From Campylorhamphus procurvoides (taxonomy: Eukaryota > Chordata > Aves > Passeriformes > Dendrocolaptidae): a stretch of DNA of 64,000 nt. Positions 1-12,182 of the stretch are shown here, piece by piece. The position numbers were made by a program, and so were the translations under genes. The stretch spans positions 483,987 through 547,986 of the forward strand of contig WBMV01004258.1 in assembly GCA_013396655.1 (NCBI GenBank), in the 5' to 3' direction. The number at the start of each line of letters is the position of its first letter. The stretch's first letter is position 1. The notes beneath the pieces are model-generated. The model was not told the DNA's origin. It did no database searches and saw only the letters and a list, made by a program, of their open reading frames with translations.

Positions 1-45
1 GAAAGGGAAAGGGGAAAGGGAAGGGGAAGGGGAAGGGGAAGGGAG
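1..45. repeat. Purine-rich (GGGAA)n-like simple repeat
   Basis: Irregular GGGGAA and GGGAAA units with no pyrimidine up to position 45. It continues off the left edge, so its length is unknown. Confidence 0.9.
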
Positions 46-586
46 GCAGCAGAGCCCCCTCACTAATTAACCATCATCTCACTGCACTCACACGCTGCAC
101 AGACAGTCCCAACTTGCCACAGGACCCAAAATATCCCTGTGGCAGCAGCTCCAGAGCTTGGTTTAGCTCCAGGCGTGCCTGCAGCCCACATGATCCCGGC
201 AGAGGATGCAGGATGGGTGCTCTCCTGCTGGGTGCCAAGAGCTGGGCTAATGATCACTAACCCCATTTTTATTATTTTTTCATCTTTTTCACGGGTTTCC
301 AAGGAAAGAAGAGTTGTGTCTGCGCCTTCCATGCCCCTCCTGCTCACCCCTCCCCTCTGCTTTGATCTGTGCAACCTGTTGAGCAGTTTCAGTGGAAAGG
401 AGTGAAAACATCTTGGCTGGGAGCAAAGAGATGATCTTAAGGAGACAAGAGCCCTTCCAGGCATCACCACTCACAGGAGATGATGAACATGAGCCAGACT
501 CCAGCTTGCAAAGAGCATTTGTGTTTCTCATGTCCCCCAGGGGGAAGATTTACATTTTCCTCTTCAAAAGCCTCCCCAGCAGTTAC
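46..586. other. Unique intergenic sequence, no gene seen
   Basis: Short overlapping open frames on both strands lack homology I recognise. No splice-site pair or conserved protein motif supports an exon. Confidence 0.6.
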
Positions 587-942
587 AGAGTCACAGAATC
601 ATCAAGTCATGGAATGACTGGGGTTGGAAGGGACCTGGAAGATGATTTAGTTCCAGCCCCTTCCATGGGCAGGGACACCCTCCACTAGCCCAGGGTGCTC
701 CAGCCTGGCCATGGACACTTCCAGGGATCCAGGGGCAGCCACAGCTTCTCTGCCCAACCTGTGCCAATATTTTACCAACCTCGTCATAAAAAATTTCTTC
801 CCAATATCCAGTCCAAATCTCTCCTCCTTTAGTTCCAAACCACCACCCCTTGTCCTATCGCTGCAGACCCACACAGAACCCTTTCCCCATTTTTCCTATG
901 AGTACTGAAAGGCCACCACAAGGTCTCCCTGGAGCCCCTTCC
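587..942 (-). mobile_element. CR1 LINE 3' fragment
   Basis: Read on the minus strand it ends in the CR1 signature: CCATGGAAGGGGC, then CCCTTCCAACCCCAGTCATTCCATGAC and a TGATTCTGTGA tail. Read on the plus strand this appears as TCACAGAATCAT followed by GGTTGGAAGGGACC. The 5' end is truncated within the usual TTTCTTCCCAATATCCA region. Confidence 0.9.
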
Positions 943-1747
943 CTCTGGATCCACAGGCACTGAGTGTCCCCAGCTCGTGTGTCACCCAGAAAGGAGGGGT
1001 GGCTGCAGCTTTGTTTGTCACTGTTGTCTTCAAAGGGTTTGGAGATCCCAAAGCTTCAGCTGTGTGAGTCATTCCCAGCCTCTATCCCACCCGTGTCATT
1101 TTATAAGCCCTTCCCTGGGAGTTTTTTTCCGGCTGTTTGGCTTTTAGCAACCGATCCGCCGCTCCCAGGCATGTGCTTTGCAATCTGTGGGAGGAAAGAC
1201 TTTCTCAGATCCTCCCGGGTTTGCCCTGAACTTCTCAAGAAGCTGGGAAAAGGATAAAACAGAGCGTTTCCTGCCAACAGAGGGGATTTGACCTGGCAGC
1301 AAACCCACAGAACAGTCGCTGGAGAGGAAAGAAAGGACGGAGAGGAAACGCACCAGTCCTTTTCTATTCCGTGTGCCCGGGCTCCCAGTGATGAAACCCA
1401 GCGCCAATGAATTATACAAACGCTTATGCAATTAGAAGGAGCTACAGTCAGTCCTTCTGCAGCCAAAAATAGCTCTGTGCACCAGCAAAGGGCCTGCCTG
1501 CCTTCACATCTCGTTAGGAGGAGAAAACACTCGGAGCTGGCGAGTGGGAGAAGCTTCAGACAGAACAAAACATCCCTGGATGCAAACGCTGGAGGGCAAT
1601 GAGATACCCACAGCTGGCCCCACACATCAGCCCTACTGAAACCCCTCTGCCTGGGGGCTGTGTCCCCCTTGGGGACATAGGAGGGACAGCTCTGGGAGTG
1701 CAGGTACTCAGGTGGTATCTGCGGCCAGAAGGGTGGTTTGTGGTAAT
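943..1747. other. Intergenic, possible conserved non-coding stretch
   Basis: No gene seen. The stretch near 1340-1450, with CCAATGAATTATACAAACGC and an ATGCAATTAG element, is AT-rich and not repeat-like. It could be a conserved element, but that is only an impression. Confidence 0.4.
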
Positions 1748-2069
1748 ACCGTCATGGAATGGTTTGGGTTGGAAGGGACCTTAAAGATGATTTAGTTCCA
1801 ACCCCACCAGACCAGGGTGCTCCAAGCCCCGTCCAACCTGGCCTTGGATACTCCCAGGGATCCAGGGGCAGCTACAGCTTCTCTGCCCAACCTATGTCAG
1901 GGCCTGCCCACCCTCCCAGCCACCAATTTCTTCCCAAACTCCAATCTAAATCTGCCCTCCTTCAACTTAATGCCATTCCCTCTTGTCCTATCACTGTCTA
2001 TCCATGTAAAAAGTCACTCTCTTTCTTTTTATAATCCCCCTGTAAGTACTGGAAGGCTGTAATGGGGTC
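1748..2069 (-). mobile_element. CR1 LINE 3' fragment
   Basis: Begins TCATGGAATGGTTTGGGTTG and continues through CCAACCTGGCCTTGGA and CTTCTCTGCCCAACCTATG, the complement of a CR1 3' tail. Truncated at the 5' end. Confidence 0.92.
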
Positions 2070-2889
2070 AGTCAGGGTGTGCACAGCCCCAGCAGCCCCA
2101 GGATGGTGATCTCTCTGTACCAGCATAATGGATTTATCTCCAAAAAGGCAAAAAAGAGGAGTGATCCCTAAAGGGAGGCACTGGAAGGAATCTAAAACCC
2201 TCACAGCCAGGAGAGATTAACCCAGCTCCCTTGGGCTCCCTCTGGACCACCACACATTGCTCTTGCAGAGACTTTAACAGCATTTTTACCCCCCTGCTCC
2301 CCAACCTTTTCCCCCTCAGTCTGTCCAGGAGATGGTTTTCTGCTGCCATCACCCCTGCTGGAGTGGATAAAGCTCTCCCCTTCCCACTGCAAACACACCA
2401 ACAAACCCAAGAAAAAGTGATGGAGGAGAAAAAGGTTTTCTCTCTGCTTTGAGCTGAGATTTTGGGGTCTTGCAAAGGAGGGGGCAGACCACAGTGGTGC
2501 TGCTGAAGGCTGTGCTGGCCCCACCACCAGCAATAAAAACCCCTGGCACATCACACTCCTTTCCAGTCTTGCAGTTGCATTCCCTGGGATGAGTGTGGCC
2601 ATCCAATGTCCTCTGAGCAGCTCTGCCAGGCTCCCAGCACACCCAGCAGAGCCCTGGATGCCAACATTCCCTCTTGGAGGCTCCTTGGCCATGTTGAATC
2701 CCAAGTCCTAGCGCATATTTCTCAAATCTTTACGTGCAGCTGGAGGTTTCTATAGGAAAACTAAGACCTCAAGGGAAGAGGAAGGAGTTCAGAAGAGGCG
2801 TATCTGTATGCTGTCTTCACTCAGCCATCAACACCTGACCCTTGCAGACCATCCAATAAAGGTTTTACCAAGAAAGTTAAGAGATAGTG
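2070..2889. other. Unique intergenic sequence, no gene seen
   Basis: Open frames here are short and overlap on both strands, without recognisable motifs. No RNA gene signature seen. Confidence 0.6.
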
Positions 2890-3066
2890 GGAGAAATTCC
2901 TTGGGTGGTAGGGTGGGCAGAGAAGCTGTAGCTCCCTCTGGATGCCTGGGAGTGTCCAAGGCCAGGTTGGATGGGGCTTGGAGCAACCTGGGCTGGTGGA
3001 AGGTGTCCTTGTTGGGACTAAATGATCCCTAAGGTCCCTTCCAACCCAAACCATTCTGTGATTCTA
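2890..3066 (+). mobile_element. CR1 LINE 3' fragment
   Basis: Plus-strand CR1 tail: GGGTGGGCAGAGAAGCTGT, GGCTGGTGGAAGGTGTCC, CCCTTCCAACCCAAACCATT and a closing TGTGATTCTA. Confidence 0.92.
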
Positions 3067-4621
3067 CAAAAGATGGCCCCGAAATTCTCCTCTGAGCATC
3101 CACACTCCCAAGTGGGAGAGGGCTGGAAAATGAACCACTTCCAATGATCAGACCTGGGGGAGATCCATCTACCAGCTCCCTTCTGAAGCTGTTGGGATAA
3201 GAAGAGACAGTCCAGTTTGATGGGAAAGGTTGATGTGGAACAGTGTCGAGCACAGCTCTGACACCGTGCTGGGCTGTGGGCAGAAGGGTGTGGGGGTTTA
3301 GCCTGAACTCACAGTCATCCTCCAAAAAGGATCTGGAGACACTCTGTGCTGGCCAGGGCATGGATAGGAGCTTGAAGGAGAAGGGAAGCAGAAGTGCCAT
3401 CTGGACTTGGCAGAGATGCTCCTGAGATCCCCGTTCTTGGCAAATCCCTGCACCACCGAGGCCTTCCAGGATAAAGTGGCAAGGGACCAAACACACCGAC
3501 TCAGCCGCACTTGGCCCGGGGTGCAGGGAGGGGTGGAAAGGGGCCAGAAACACGCTGGGAGTCCATGGAAGTCACTGGAGATCTGAAATCCTTCCTGGAG
3601 GCAGCACTGCTGCCAGAGAGGGATGGCTGCGAGTCCCAGAAAAGCCACAGTGGCAGGAAGACAGCTGGGTGGGAAGATGTCCAGGTGGTACACACTGTTC
3701 TGGAGCAAGTTTGGGAAAATAGGTGGAAAGACAAACAAGCTTTCTGCTGGTGGTCCATCAGAGGTTGGGAAATATCCCATGGATACACCTCCATCCACAG
3801 AGCACAGGCTGAAAATCACTGATTAAAAACTTGGCAACAGCAAAGTAGATGACAAGTAGCCCTGGATGTGCAATCCTAGCTGGAAACCCCACCTTTCCCA
3901 CCTGTGTTCCACCTGCCAGGCCCCCATATACCTGAGGGCACAATGATCAGGCCACCAAATCACACCCCTGCACTGTGGACACCGTGGTGAGGGTGTCTCG
4001 ATGTCAGCAAGACCCCACACTGGTGATGGTGGTGGTGACACCAAAGAAAATCAGCCTGTCCCCAGACACTACACCAAAGAGGGACCCACAAGATTCCTGG
4101 GATTTATGGCACAGTCCGAGGGTGGTCAGTGAGTGCAACATTGCCCATCTCAGTTGGGCTGGGAATACAACAGAGGCTCCAAATTTTGTGTCTGGGAGCA
4201 TGTTTACTATCTGGAAGCGGGAGATGTTACACTCAGCAGCCTCTCTCCAGCCTGCCAGGGAATTCATGTCAAAGTTTTGCTCATGGAAAAAAACATGCCG
4301 TGGTAGATAATGTTCCTCCTGACGAGCCAGATGTCAAAACATGGCAGGATAATGTTACTGAAAGCCTCGGCTGCTCTGAAAGGGGAGTGAAGAGATGATT
4401 GTTCCTTCGTTAGACATCAAAATTGGATGGCATATCACCCTGAGTGAAAGGCTCACGAATGCTCCAAATAAGGCAGGGCTAAAACTTGCCCAGGATATTC
4501 ATGGAAGAGGTTCATGGAGACCCCTGGGAGAGGCTGAGCGTGTTTCGTGTCTCCTGTGTGTGTGTTGAGAGGCAGGAGATGGGCAGGAGATGTAACCTCA
4601 CCACTGACAAGACAAGGCAGC
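3067..4621. other. Unique intergenic sequence, no gene seen
   Basis: Open frames reaching 174 aa occur on the minus strand but overlap other frames of similar length and match no family I know. No exon pattern is visible. Confidence 0.6.
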
Positions 4622-4830
4622 AGAATCAGGGAGTCATTTAGGTTGGATAAGCCCTCTAAGATCATTAATGCCTACTGTTAACTGAGCACTGTCAAGGCCA
4701 CCACTAAACTACGTCCGAAAGCGCCACATCTGCATTCCAGGGGACTCCAGTTGTGCCAGGGCTGGGCAACCCTTTCAGTGAAGAAATTCATTCTAATATC
4801 CAACCTAAACCTCCCCTGGTGTGAGCAAAG
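4622..4830 (-). mobile_element. CR1 LINE 3' fragment, second subfamily
   Basis: GAGTCATTTAGGTTGGATAA, then GCACTGTCAAGGCCACCACT and GAAGAAATTCATTCTAATAT. This is the complement of a different CR1 tail type from the GGTTTGGGTTGGAAGG group. Confidence 0.85.
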
Positions 4831-5518
4831 CTCTGTCTACACCCAAGTCTGATAGTAACCCACAGCTGGTGGCTTCAGGACCACATAAGATCTGCAAAGG
4901 TCGGGGGCAGTGACAAACAGCCCTGTCTTGCCCAGGTCCCTCACTGGAGTTACCTTGGCAGAACTTGCCCAGTCCATTTCTTGCCCTGTCCTCTGAGCTC
5001 CTGAATGTCCCCAAGGAAGGCTGGTGAGCAGCTCTGCTCATACCAAGTCACAGGTTGCCTCTAGAAGATGAGTTGGACTTAGACACCAAGATTTTAGACA
5101 GTTCAAGGCACTGGATCCCATGCATGACTTGGCGACACCTCACCCTTGGCAGAGGAGACCTGATCTGTCTCTCCTGAGTCTGTCCTTCCTCCCTGCATGG
5201 GTACTGGCAGCAGCAGACCAGAAGTGACCACACAGTCCCCAGCAATGAGAAGGAGGGTCATTGCTGAGGTGCCACTGTCATTTATGACTAAGCGTCCTAC
5301 AAAAGAGACATCGTGCAACCACATCTGTATGGTATGGCAATGACCTAAAACCCCTGAGAGAGCCCAGCAGATTCTGTACCCTCATTGCTCTGCTTTCTCA
5401 CACACCCCAGTGCCCTCAGCCTGCTTGAACTGCTGAGGGGTTGGTGACACTGGTGAAACTCTGCTTGGCCATGACCCTTCTGCAGGTGGAGCCTCCACAC
5501 CGCTCAGTGATCCCAGGC
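4831..5518. other. Unique intergenic sequence, no gene seen
   Basis: Nothing recognisable apart from short random open frames. Confidence 0.6.
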
Positions 5519-5858
5519 CACAGAATCACAGAACCTGGGAATGCTTTGGGTTGGAAGGGGCTTTAAAAGCTCACCAAGTTCCAATCCCCCTGCCAAGGGA
5601 ACACCATGGGACACCTTCCACCAGCCCAGGGTGCTCCAACCTGGCCTTAGACACTCCCAGAGATCCTGGGGCAGCCACAGCTTCTCTGCCCAACCTGTGC
5701 CAGTCCCTGCCCACCCTCCCAGACACCAATTCCTTCCCAATCTCCCATCTATCCCTGCCCTCTGGCACTGGGAAGCCATTCCCTGTGTCCTGTTCCTCCA
5801 GGCCTTGTCCCCAGTCCCTCTCCAACTCTCCTGGAGCCCCTTTAGGCATTGGAAAGAC
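5519..5858 (-). mobile_element. CR1 LINE 3' fragment
   Basis: CACAGAATCACAGAACCTGG at the left end, TTTGGGTTGGAAGGGGCTT, then GCCACAGCTTCTCTGCCCAA. It extends about 340 bp to the TCTCCTGGAGCCCCTTTAGG part of the element. Confidence 0.92.
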
Positions 5859-6040
5859 AAAAAAGTCAAAAATACTCAATCAAAAGAGACAGTAATTTTG
5901 TGCCACCTCCATGACCCTGGTCCTGCAGCCAGAGCTGCTGTGAATCATCAGCTGGATCATATCTTGCTGTCCTGTCAAGGCTGTAAGGAAGTGAGGATCC
6001 TGAAGAATACAAAAATGAGAGGGTTTGGGTTGGCTCTTGG

Positions 6041-6080
6041 GTTTGTTTTTGTTTTTTTGTTTTTGTTTTTGTTTTTTTTT
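6041..6080. repeat. (GTTTTT)n simple repeat
   Basis: Runs of T separated by single G, irregular length. Confidence 0.9.
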
Positions 6081-6119
6081 CTGAGCAGATGTCATAGCAT
6101 TTACTTTGATTTTACACAT

Positions 6120-6252
6120 ATGGAACCACAGAATGGTTTGGGCAGAAGGGACTTTAAAGCTCATCTTGTTCCACCTCGTGCCATGGGCAGGGACACCTTC
6201 CATTAGCCCAGGTTGCTCCAAACCTTGTCCAACCTGGCCTTGGACACTTCGA
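6120..6252 (-). mobile_element. CR1 LINE 3' fragment, short
   Basis: CACAGAATGGTTTGGGCAGA, CCATGGGCAGGGACACCTTC and CCAACCTGGCCTTGGACACT, complement of the CR1 tail. Confidence 0.9.
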
Positions 6253-8593
6253 GACACCTTTAACGAGGCTGTCCCACCTCCTTTGGACATTGGCTAAAAA
6301 CCACAAGTAGCTGTTTGCAAACCAAACCACAGAGGGTGCTGCAAGTGGGATGGGAATTTCCTGGGAATGGAGGGAGTTGCCTGCCTGGTTTGGAGGGAGA
6401 GCCCTTTGCTCTGTGCAATCTCAAAGGCTTGGAAAGCCCAGCTCTGCTGCACAGGGCCCATCTCCATCCAAGCTGAACACACCACATGGATGATGCTCAA
6501 AGGATAATGGTGGGCAGATGGACTGAAAGCACAGATGAACCTTCCCAAAACAACAGGCAGAACCATCTCCTGTGACTTCGAGGTGACTTACAGAGTTACC
6601 TGCAAACCCTGCCCGCAGAGGGGCTCACATCACATCAACACCAACCACCATGGATTGCATCTCACACTGGGGTGGGCTGCCCAATTCCCCATCATTTTCT
6701 GCCAGACCAACGTGCCAAACAACAGGGTTCACTCTGCCATGGAAAACACAGCTCCAGGGCACCATCCAGAGCAATCCACATCCTCATCATGAGTCACAAG
6801 GACAAGCACCAACTGCTCAGGCTGCTTTTGAACTTTGCTGGTATCGTTTATCTACATCCAAAGCTCCAAGCACCATCTGTCTCACCAACATTTGCTCATG
6901 ACACCAACCCCTTTGGAAGTTCTTTATCAGCTTCACTGTGTCTTTTAACACAAAAGGCAAGCTGACAGGACTCTTCCAGGAGGCTCTGTGGCAAAATCAA
7001 ATGGAAATGGTCGTGTTCTTAATGCTTTACCTACTTCGAGAGTGATTTATGGGTGTTGCTGAACGCACGCACCGTTGGCAGAGATAAATCTCAGTCACTT
7101 ACACGCCCAGGCTCATCTCGTGAGCTCCTCTGAAGTAAAGAAGGAGGAAAAGAATCCAAACAAAAAACTCAAATGGAGATCAGCACACAAACTGAGGGGC
7201 TTCTTGGCGTAACCCATCCTCTGCAGGATCCCAAGACCTGTGAGGGAAGCTGTGGCTGCCAATGAGCAATCAGAGGGAGAGGGGAAATGCTGTTCCCGCT
7301 TGCTTATGAAGGGGTAAATGGATTAAAATAAATAAATAAATAAATAAATAGAAGTGCCAGAATAATAATGCTTGCACTCACATCTTCTCAGTACTGGAAG
7401 TTCCTTCACTCTGTGAAACAAAAAGCAATAGGACTGGGCACAAGTTTCAGCTTTAGCTCCTACATCATCACAATACCAAAATCCCATGATTTCCTTTCAC
7501 TAAAAAAGGGGGAAAGAACCCCAAATCACATATTTAGGGCACAGATATTCTCACTTGCTCCAGCACTGGCTACCCTGTGCATACCAGAAAGACACCTGCC
7601 CAGGAAAGATGGAGCAAACAGCCACAGCCACGTGCAGAAGAGAACCCGGGTGGAGATGGAGAGAGGACGGGCCATGGGCTGGAGGCTCCTCATCTCGGTC
7701 TGCTCCTCCTCATCCACGTGCCCAGGAGCAGCTCTGGGAGCTGCAGGGATCAGCAGCAGCCCCGTGTCCCTGTTAAAGGCTAAAGCACAACGAGTTAAAG
7801 CATGAAAAAAGCAGGTCTCAACACAACTGAGAGTGCCTTCAAATCCCTTTTGCTCACCATGAGCTTCATACCCTGAATTTCATGTCACGGTGCATTTTGG
7901 TGCTGATCAGAAAGCAGAGCAGGAAGCAGAGCTGGCGCACAAAGAAGCATTTGGTGGTTTTGTTCCTAAAATGAGCTCCTGTTTTTGAACACCTCACAAA
8001 GACACAGCCCCCACAACCTTCTCCCGACGCTTTCTGCGTGAAAGTCCTAAAACCAGCAGGCATTCTCTGGAGCATTTTCTCCATTTCCCAGTGATGAGGA
8101 GCCGTTTATTCATCAGCTGTCGCATTTATCACTTCCTTTTAGGGCGTTTTAGACACCTTTTCAGGAAAACAAATCTGGGAATGCTCCTAAGAACCTGCAC
8201 ACTTGATTAGAGGTGATTATGCTGAGCCTGGAAGGTGACACCCTGGGACATCCTCGCTCTCCCTGGGGACCAAGAGGAGAAGTGATTGATGCAAAGCCAT
8301 CCAGGCTGGCTCTGGGGGGAGCAGGATGCAAAGCCAGGTCTCTGGAGGGCGGTTCTGCTTTTCCTGAGGACATTTCCCTGCTCCCCAGTTACTCCCAGCA
8401 GCACCAGTCACAAGTTGTCCATAGCGTTCCGGTCCAACCACGCCGATGTTCTCCTTCACTGCCAAAGTGAGGGTGCCACTATTTTGGCTGCTGACTATCA
8501 GCACTCACCCTTCCACCCCACGTGCCTCCAGCTCAGCATCACTACCCACCTCCATCCATGAACCACCCCAATTCCCTCCCCGATCCTCCATCA
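6253..8593. other. Unique intergenic sequence with an (AAAT)n microsatellite
   Basis: A 26-bp (AAAT)n tract lies at 7325-7350. Otherwise no gene, RNA or element seen. Open frames such as 7368-7805 lack motifs. Confidence 0.6.
7325..7350. repeat. (AAAT)n microsatellite
   Basis: About six perfect tetramers, AAATAAATAAAT type. Confidence 0.95.
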
Positions 8594-8836
8594 TACAGAG
8601 TCATTTTGGTTGGAAAAGCCCTCTGAGATCACCAAGTCAAACTCTCCCCCCAGCACTGCCAAGGCCACCACTAACCCAGGTCCCCAGGTGCCACATCCAC
8701 ATGGCTTTGAAATCCCCCCAGGGACAGCAGCTCTCCCACTGCCCTGAGCAGCTGTGCCAGGGCTGGGCAACCATTTCTGGAAAGAAATGCTCCCTAATAC
8801 CCAACCTAAACCTTCCCTGGTGCAACTTGAGGCTGG
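8594..8836 (-). mobile_element. CR1 LINE 3' fragment, second subfamily
   Basis: ACAGAGTCATTTTGGTTGGA, CAGCACTGCCAAGGCCACCA and CCTAATACCCAACCTAAACC mark the complement of the same CR1 subfamily as 4622-4830. Confidence 0.88.
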
Positions 8837-10180
8837 TTTTTCTCAACCTATATACAATTTGCTGCCACATAGTCTTTATTCCAGATTGCATCAGGGAAAA
8901 TGATCCCAAACCCTCCTGCTGCAAGAAGCCCTCCTTCCTCAGGAGATGTCACCAGGCTTGTGGCAGCTGTCCCACACCCACAGACCCAGCTCCCCCTCTT
9001 ATTTCTCTCACCTCTGCTTCCCTTTTGGAAACCCTCCAAAATTCATGCCCTCAGGTGTCCCACCCACGTGGATCAAGCAGCATTAACTGGCCAAAAACCT
9101 GGCTGAAGCTTTCTGAGGGCAACTGGGGACCTTCTGGCCATGTGTGTTATCCCCATCAGCTCAGCCATTCTGGAGAAATACCACAGCCAGGCTGAGCACC
9201 GACCTGGAGAGGGGTGGATGGAGGTCCAGGAGGGGCAAACACTCATTCCTGCCCCATCCAGCCCTGATTTTTAGTCAGTCTTCTTGGAGTGGTCTTCATC
9301 ACACCTCACTCCTCACCCACACAGCCCAGAAGAGAAGAGCAAATTGGCCAGATCGTACCAAAAATCTTCTTACCAAATCACACCAAAAATCTTCTTACCA
9401 AATCATACCAAACCCCTCCACTCTGAGCCCTGAAGAATTCAAAGCTCCTCTGAGTGAAAGGAGGTTTCTCCACACAATGGCTCAGACCCCATTAAAGCAA
9501 TGACAAGCAGCCACTTTGTGCTTCACTTCAAATTTAGCCAGGAGGGAAAATATTACTTTGGATGGCACGAAGAGATTGCTTTTAATTGAAACTCCTTCTG
9601 CGCTGAACTGCTGTTGACATTTAGTTCCCAATTAACAGTTCCCCGGGTTTTAGTTCAGTTCTGCAAGTCGAGGCTGCAAACTGAGAAAAGAAGGAGGAAA
9701 ATCAGATCAAATCAGAACTTTTGGCTGATCTTGGAGAATTTCAAAGTGACTTAAATGCAAGTCTGTGTGGGTTTTTTTCCTTCATATCCATGACTCGGTG
9801 GTTTCTTTGCCATTTCCAAGTCCCACCAAGTCACCACTGAAGGATTGAGGTTGGGAGGGGCCACTGAGGTTTTCAAACCAACCCTTTGGGCCAATATTAA
9901 AGTCAAAGCTGGTTGCTCAGAGCCTTGTGCAGGCCAATGAACATCTCCAGCAGTGGTGGCTGCACAGCTTTTGGTGGGAGGTTTGGTGTGGGAGACACAG
10001 CCACACATCCAGAGGGCACAACAGACTGGAACAGGGTTGGGGAAATGCAATTTCTGGCCACAGGGAAAGATGTAAATCAGGTAATATCACTGCAGATTTA
10101 ATGGTGCTGCAGTAAAAATGCTGTTTTATGGGCAAAGTTGAAACACTCCTTATATTTATAGATAAAGACATGTTTTAGCA
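8837..10180. other. Unique intergenic sequence, no gene seen
   Basis: Holds a short 25-bp tandem repeat (9357-9412) and an AT-rich stretch (9530-9690) that is not repeat-like. No coding support. Confidence 0.55.
9357..9412 (+). repeat. 25-bp tandem repeat, 2.2 copies
   Basis: ACCAAAAATCTTCTTACCAA begins at 9357 and at 9382, with a partial third unit at 9407. The two full units are nearly identical. Confidence 0.9.
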
Positions 10181-10250
10181 GTGGCCTTGGCAGTGCTGGG
10201 TTAATGGTTGGACTTGATAATCTTAAAGGGCTTTTCCAACCTAAGTGGTT
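10181..10250 (+). mobile_element. CR1 LINE terminal fragment
   Basis: GTGGCCTTGGCAGTGCTGGG, GGTTGGACTTGATAATCTTA and GGGCTTTTCCAACCTAA: the last 70 bp of the second CR1 subfamily. Confidence 0.85.
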
Positions 10251-10445
10251 CTAATCTCCATATAAAGCCACAGATTTACTGTTGGCATAACTGAAATCAC
10301 AAATCTTATCACATTTAATGCAGAAAAAGTACGTGCAGTTGGTTTCTACCCCTTTTCCTGTGTTTTCCCTCTCCCTCTGGGTCTGGGGTGGCTTTGCTCA
10401 GTCCTTGGAATCCTTCACCAGGAGGATTACGATGTTCCAGTTAGT

Positions 10446-10590
10446 TCATAGAGTCACTGAATCACAGAATGTTTGGGGTTGGAAAGGGCATTAAAGACCT
10501 TCTCATTCCACTCCCTGCCATGGGCAGGGACACCTCCCACCATCCCAGGTTGCTCCAAGCCTCATCCAGCCTGGCCCTGGACACTTCCAC
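10446..10590 (-). mobile_element. CR1 LINE 3' fragment
   Basis: GAATCACAGAATGTTTGGGG, then CTGCCATGGGCAGGGACACC and CCTGGCCCTGGACACTTCCA. Confidence 0.9.
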
Positions 10591-11917
10591 AGGTGAGACA
10601 TCCCCTCCTTGAAAGGTTTTACTTACCCTGTCCATCACAATGTGCCAGTTTAAACCTCAATCTCTTTATAGTGCCCTAAAAATGATATTTTAAGTTTTAA
10701 CTGAAGGAACAAAACCTTTCTGGAGCTTATACAGGAGCAGATACAGAGAGTCTTAGAAACAGAGATTTAATGGATTTCCTGAAGCTGTCACCATGAAAAT
10801 CCACCAATGCACTTGTACCCACCACAGTCCTGTGGGTCATGTCCAGTTCTGGGCACTCCAGCTTGGCAAAAACCAGTGTCTCCAGTCCCTGGATGTTATT
10901 TGACAGAGCCAGGGCAAAGCCAGGGAGAGACCAGGTGGAGCTTTGTCTCCACACCTCATGCAGGACTGGTCTCACCTTGAAGCCACCAACCACCCAGTAA
11001 ACAAGTTGCTTGGCTTTGCTGTCGTGTCCTCATCTGTGTTCTCAAAAACAATTAAAAAAAATAAATTAAAACCAAATAAACCGATTTTAAAAAAATCAAA
11101 GCTGTTTTCTGCCAGTTTCCTCCAGCATTAAATATCCCTTCACCCACCAGCTTGGTCAGGGAGATCATCTCAAGTGGGATTGCTCCAGCCGAGCTCAGGA
11201 GGATGCTGGAAGATGTTTGCTGCCAGCAAGGCTCTCCAGGGGAAAACCAGCTGGGGAGGGGCAGCCCCTGCAAAGCTGAGCCCTTAAACCCAGCTCATGG
11301 CAGGGGGCAGGCCAAGCTGCACTCGGCAAGTCTTCCCAAAGACATTAATCTTCTCATTAGAGCCTGATTGAAGCACTAGAGCTTTTATTGTCCTCGGCCC
11401 CCAGAGGTCAAAAGAAGGAATGTCCTGATTGTTGGGCAATTTATTTGACTCCATGTAATAACATTGAAATGGGCCATGTAGTCAAAACAAGATGCTCCAG
11501 AACAAAGTCCCCAAAACAAGTCTATCCAGAGCCTGGGTTTGTCCCTTTTTTTAATCCCTGGTGATAAAAGTGTAACTCTCCAAGCCCTCCAAAATATTCT
11601 AATACATTACCTGCCAGACTAGAGATAAAAGCAGCTCCATCTCTTAAATTCTGTGTGGGTTGTTCATTATCATTTTGGTCTCTTTGGGAGGGGTGAAAAG
11701 GGGGAAAGTTGATTTTCCTTGTGGATTTTTGCTTCCCTTTAGCGAAAAAGGGTGATTTAAAAATTGTGCTAGTGAGGCTTAGGTACCATAGGCAGTTAAA
11801 CAGAATTACAACTGGATTTGCTCTTGGTCTAGATAAAATGTCTACCTATTGCACTTCTGGGTGGAATTTCAGCCCTCTGGAATTCAGATGCCTGGAATGC
11901 GAGGCCAGAAACTCAGA
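10591..11917. other. Intergenic, possible conserved non-coding stretch
   Basis: No gene seen. The stretch 11340-11490, with TTATTTGACTCCATGTAATA, is of low repeat character and moderate AT content. It may be conserved, but I cannot test this. Confidence 0.4.
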
Positions 11918-12182
11918 GAGTCACAAAATCATAGAATCCTAGAATGGTTCTGGTTGGAAGGCACTTTAAAAGGTCATTAGTTTCAATCCCCTGCCATGGG
12001 CAGGGGCACCTTCCAACAGCCCAGGTTGCTCCAAGCCCCGTCCAACCTGGCCTTGGACACTCCCAGGGATCCAGGGGCAGCCACAGCTTCTCTGCCCAAC
12101 CTGTGCCAGGGCCTGCCCACCCTCCCAGGGAACAATTTCTTCCATATATCCAACCTGAACTCGCCCTCTTTCAGTTTGAGAA
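11918..12182 (-). mobile_element. CR1 LINE 3' fragment
   Basis: Starts with a nested TCACAAAATCATAGAATCCT terminal repeat, then GGTTCTGGTTGGAAGGCACT and the CTGCCATGGGCAGGGGCACC block. Confidence 0.92.

Noticed and set aside
5541..6206. 221-aa open frame on the plus strand
   Set aside because: It reads through a minus-strand CR1 tail, a (GTTTTT)n repeat and a second CR1 tail. The same peptide strings recur at every CR1 copy.
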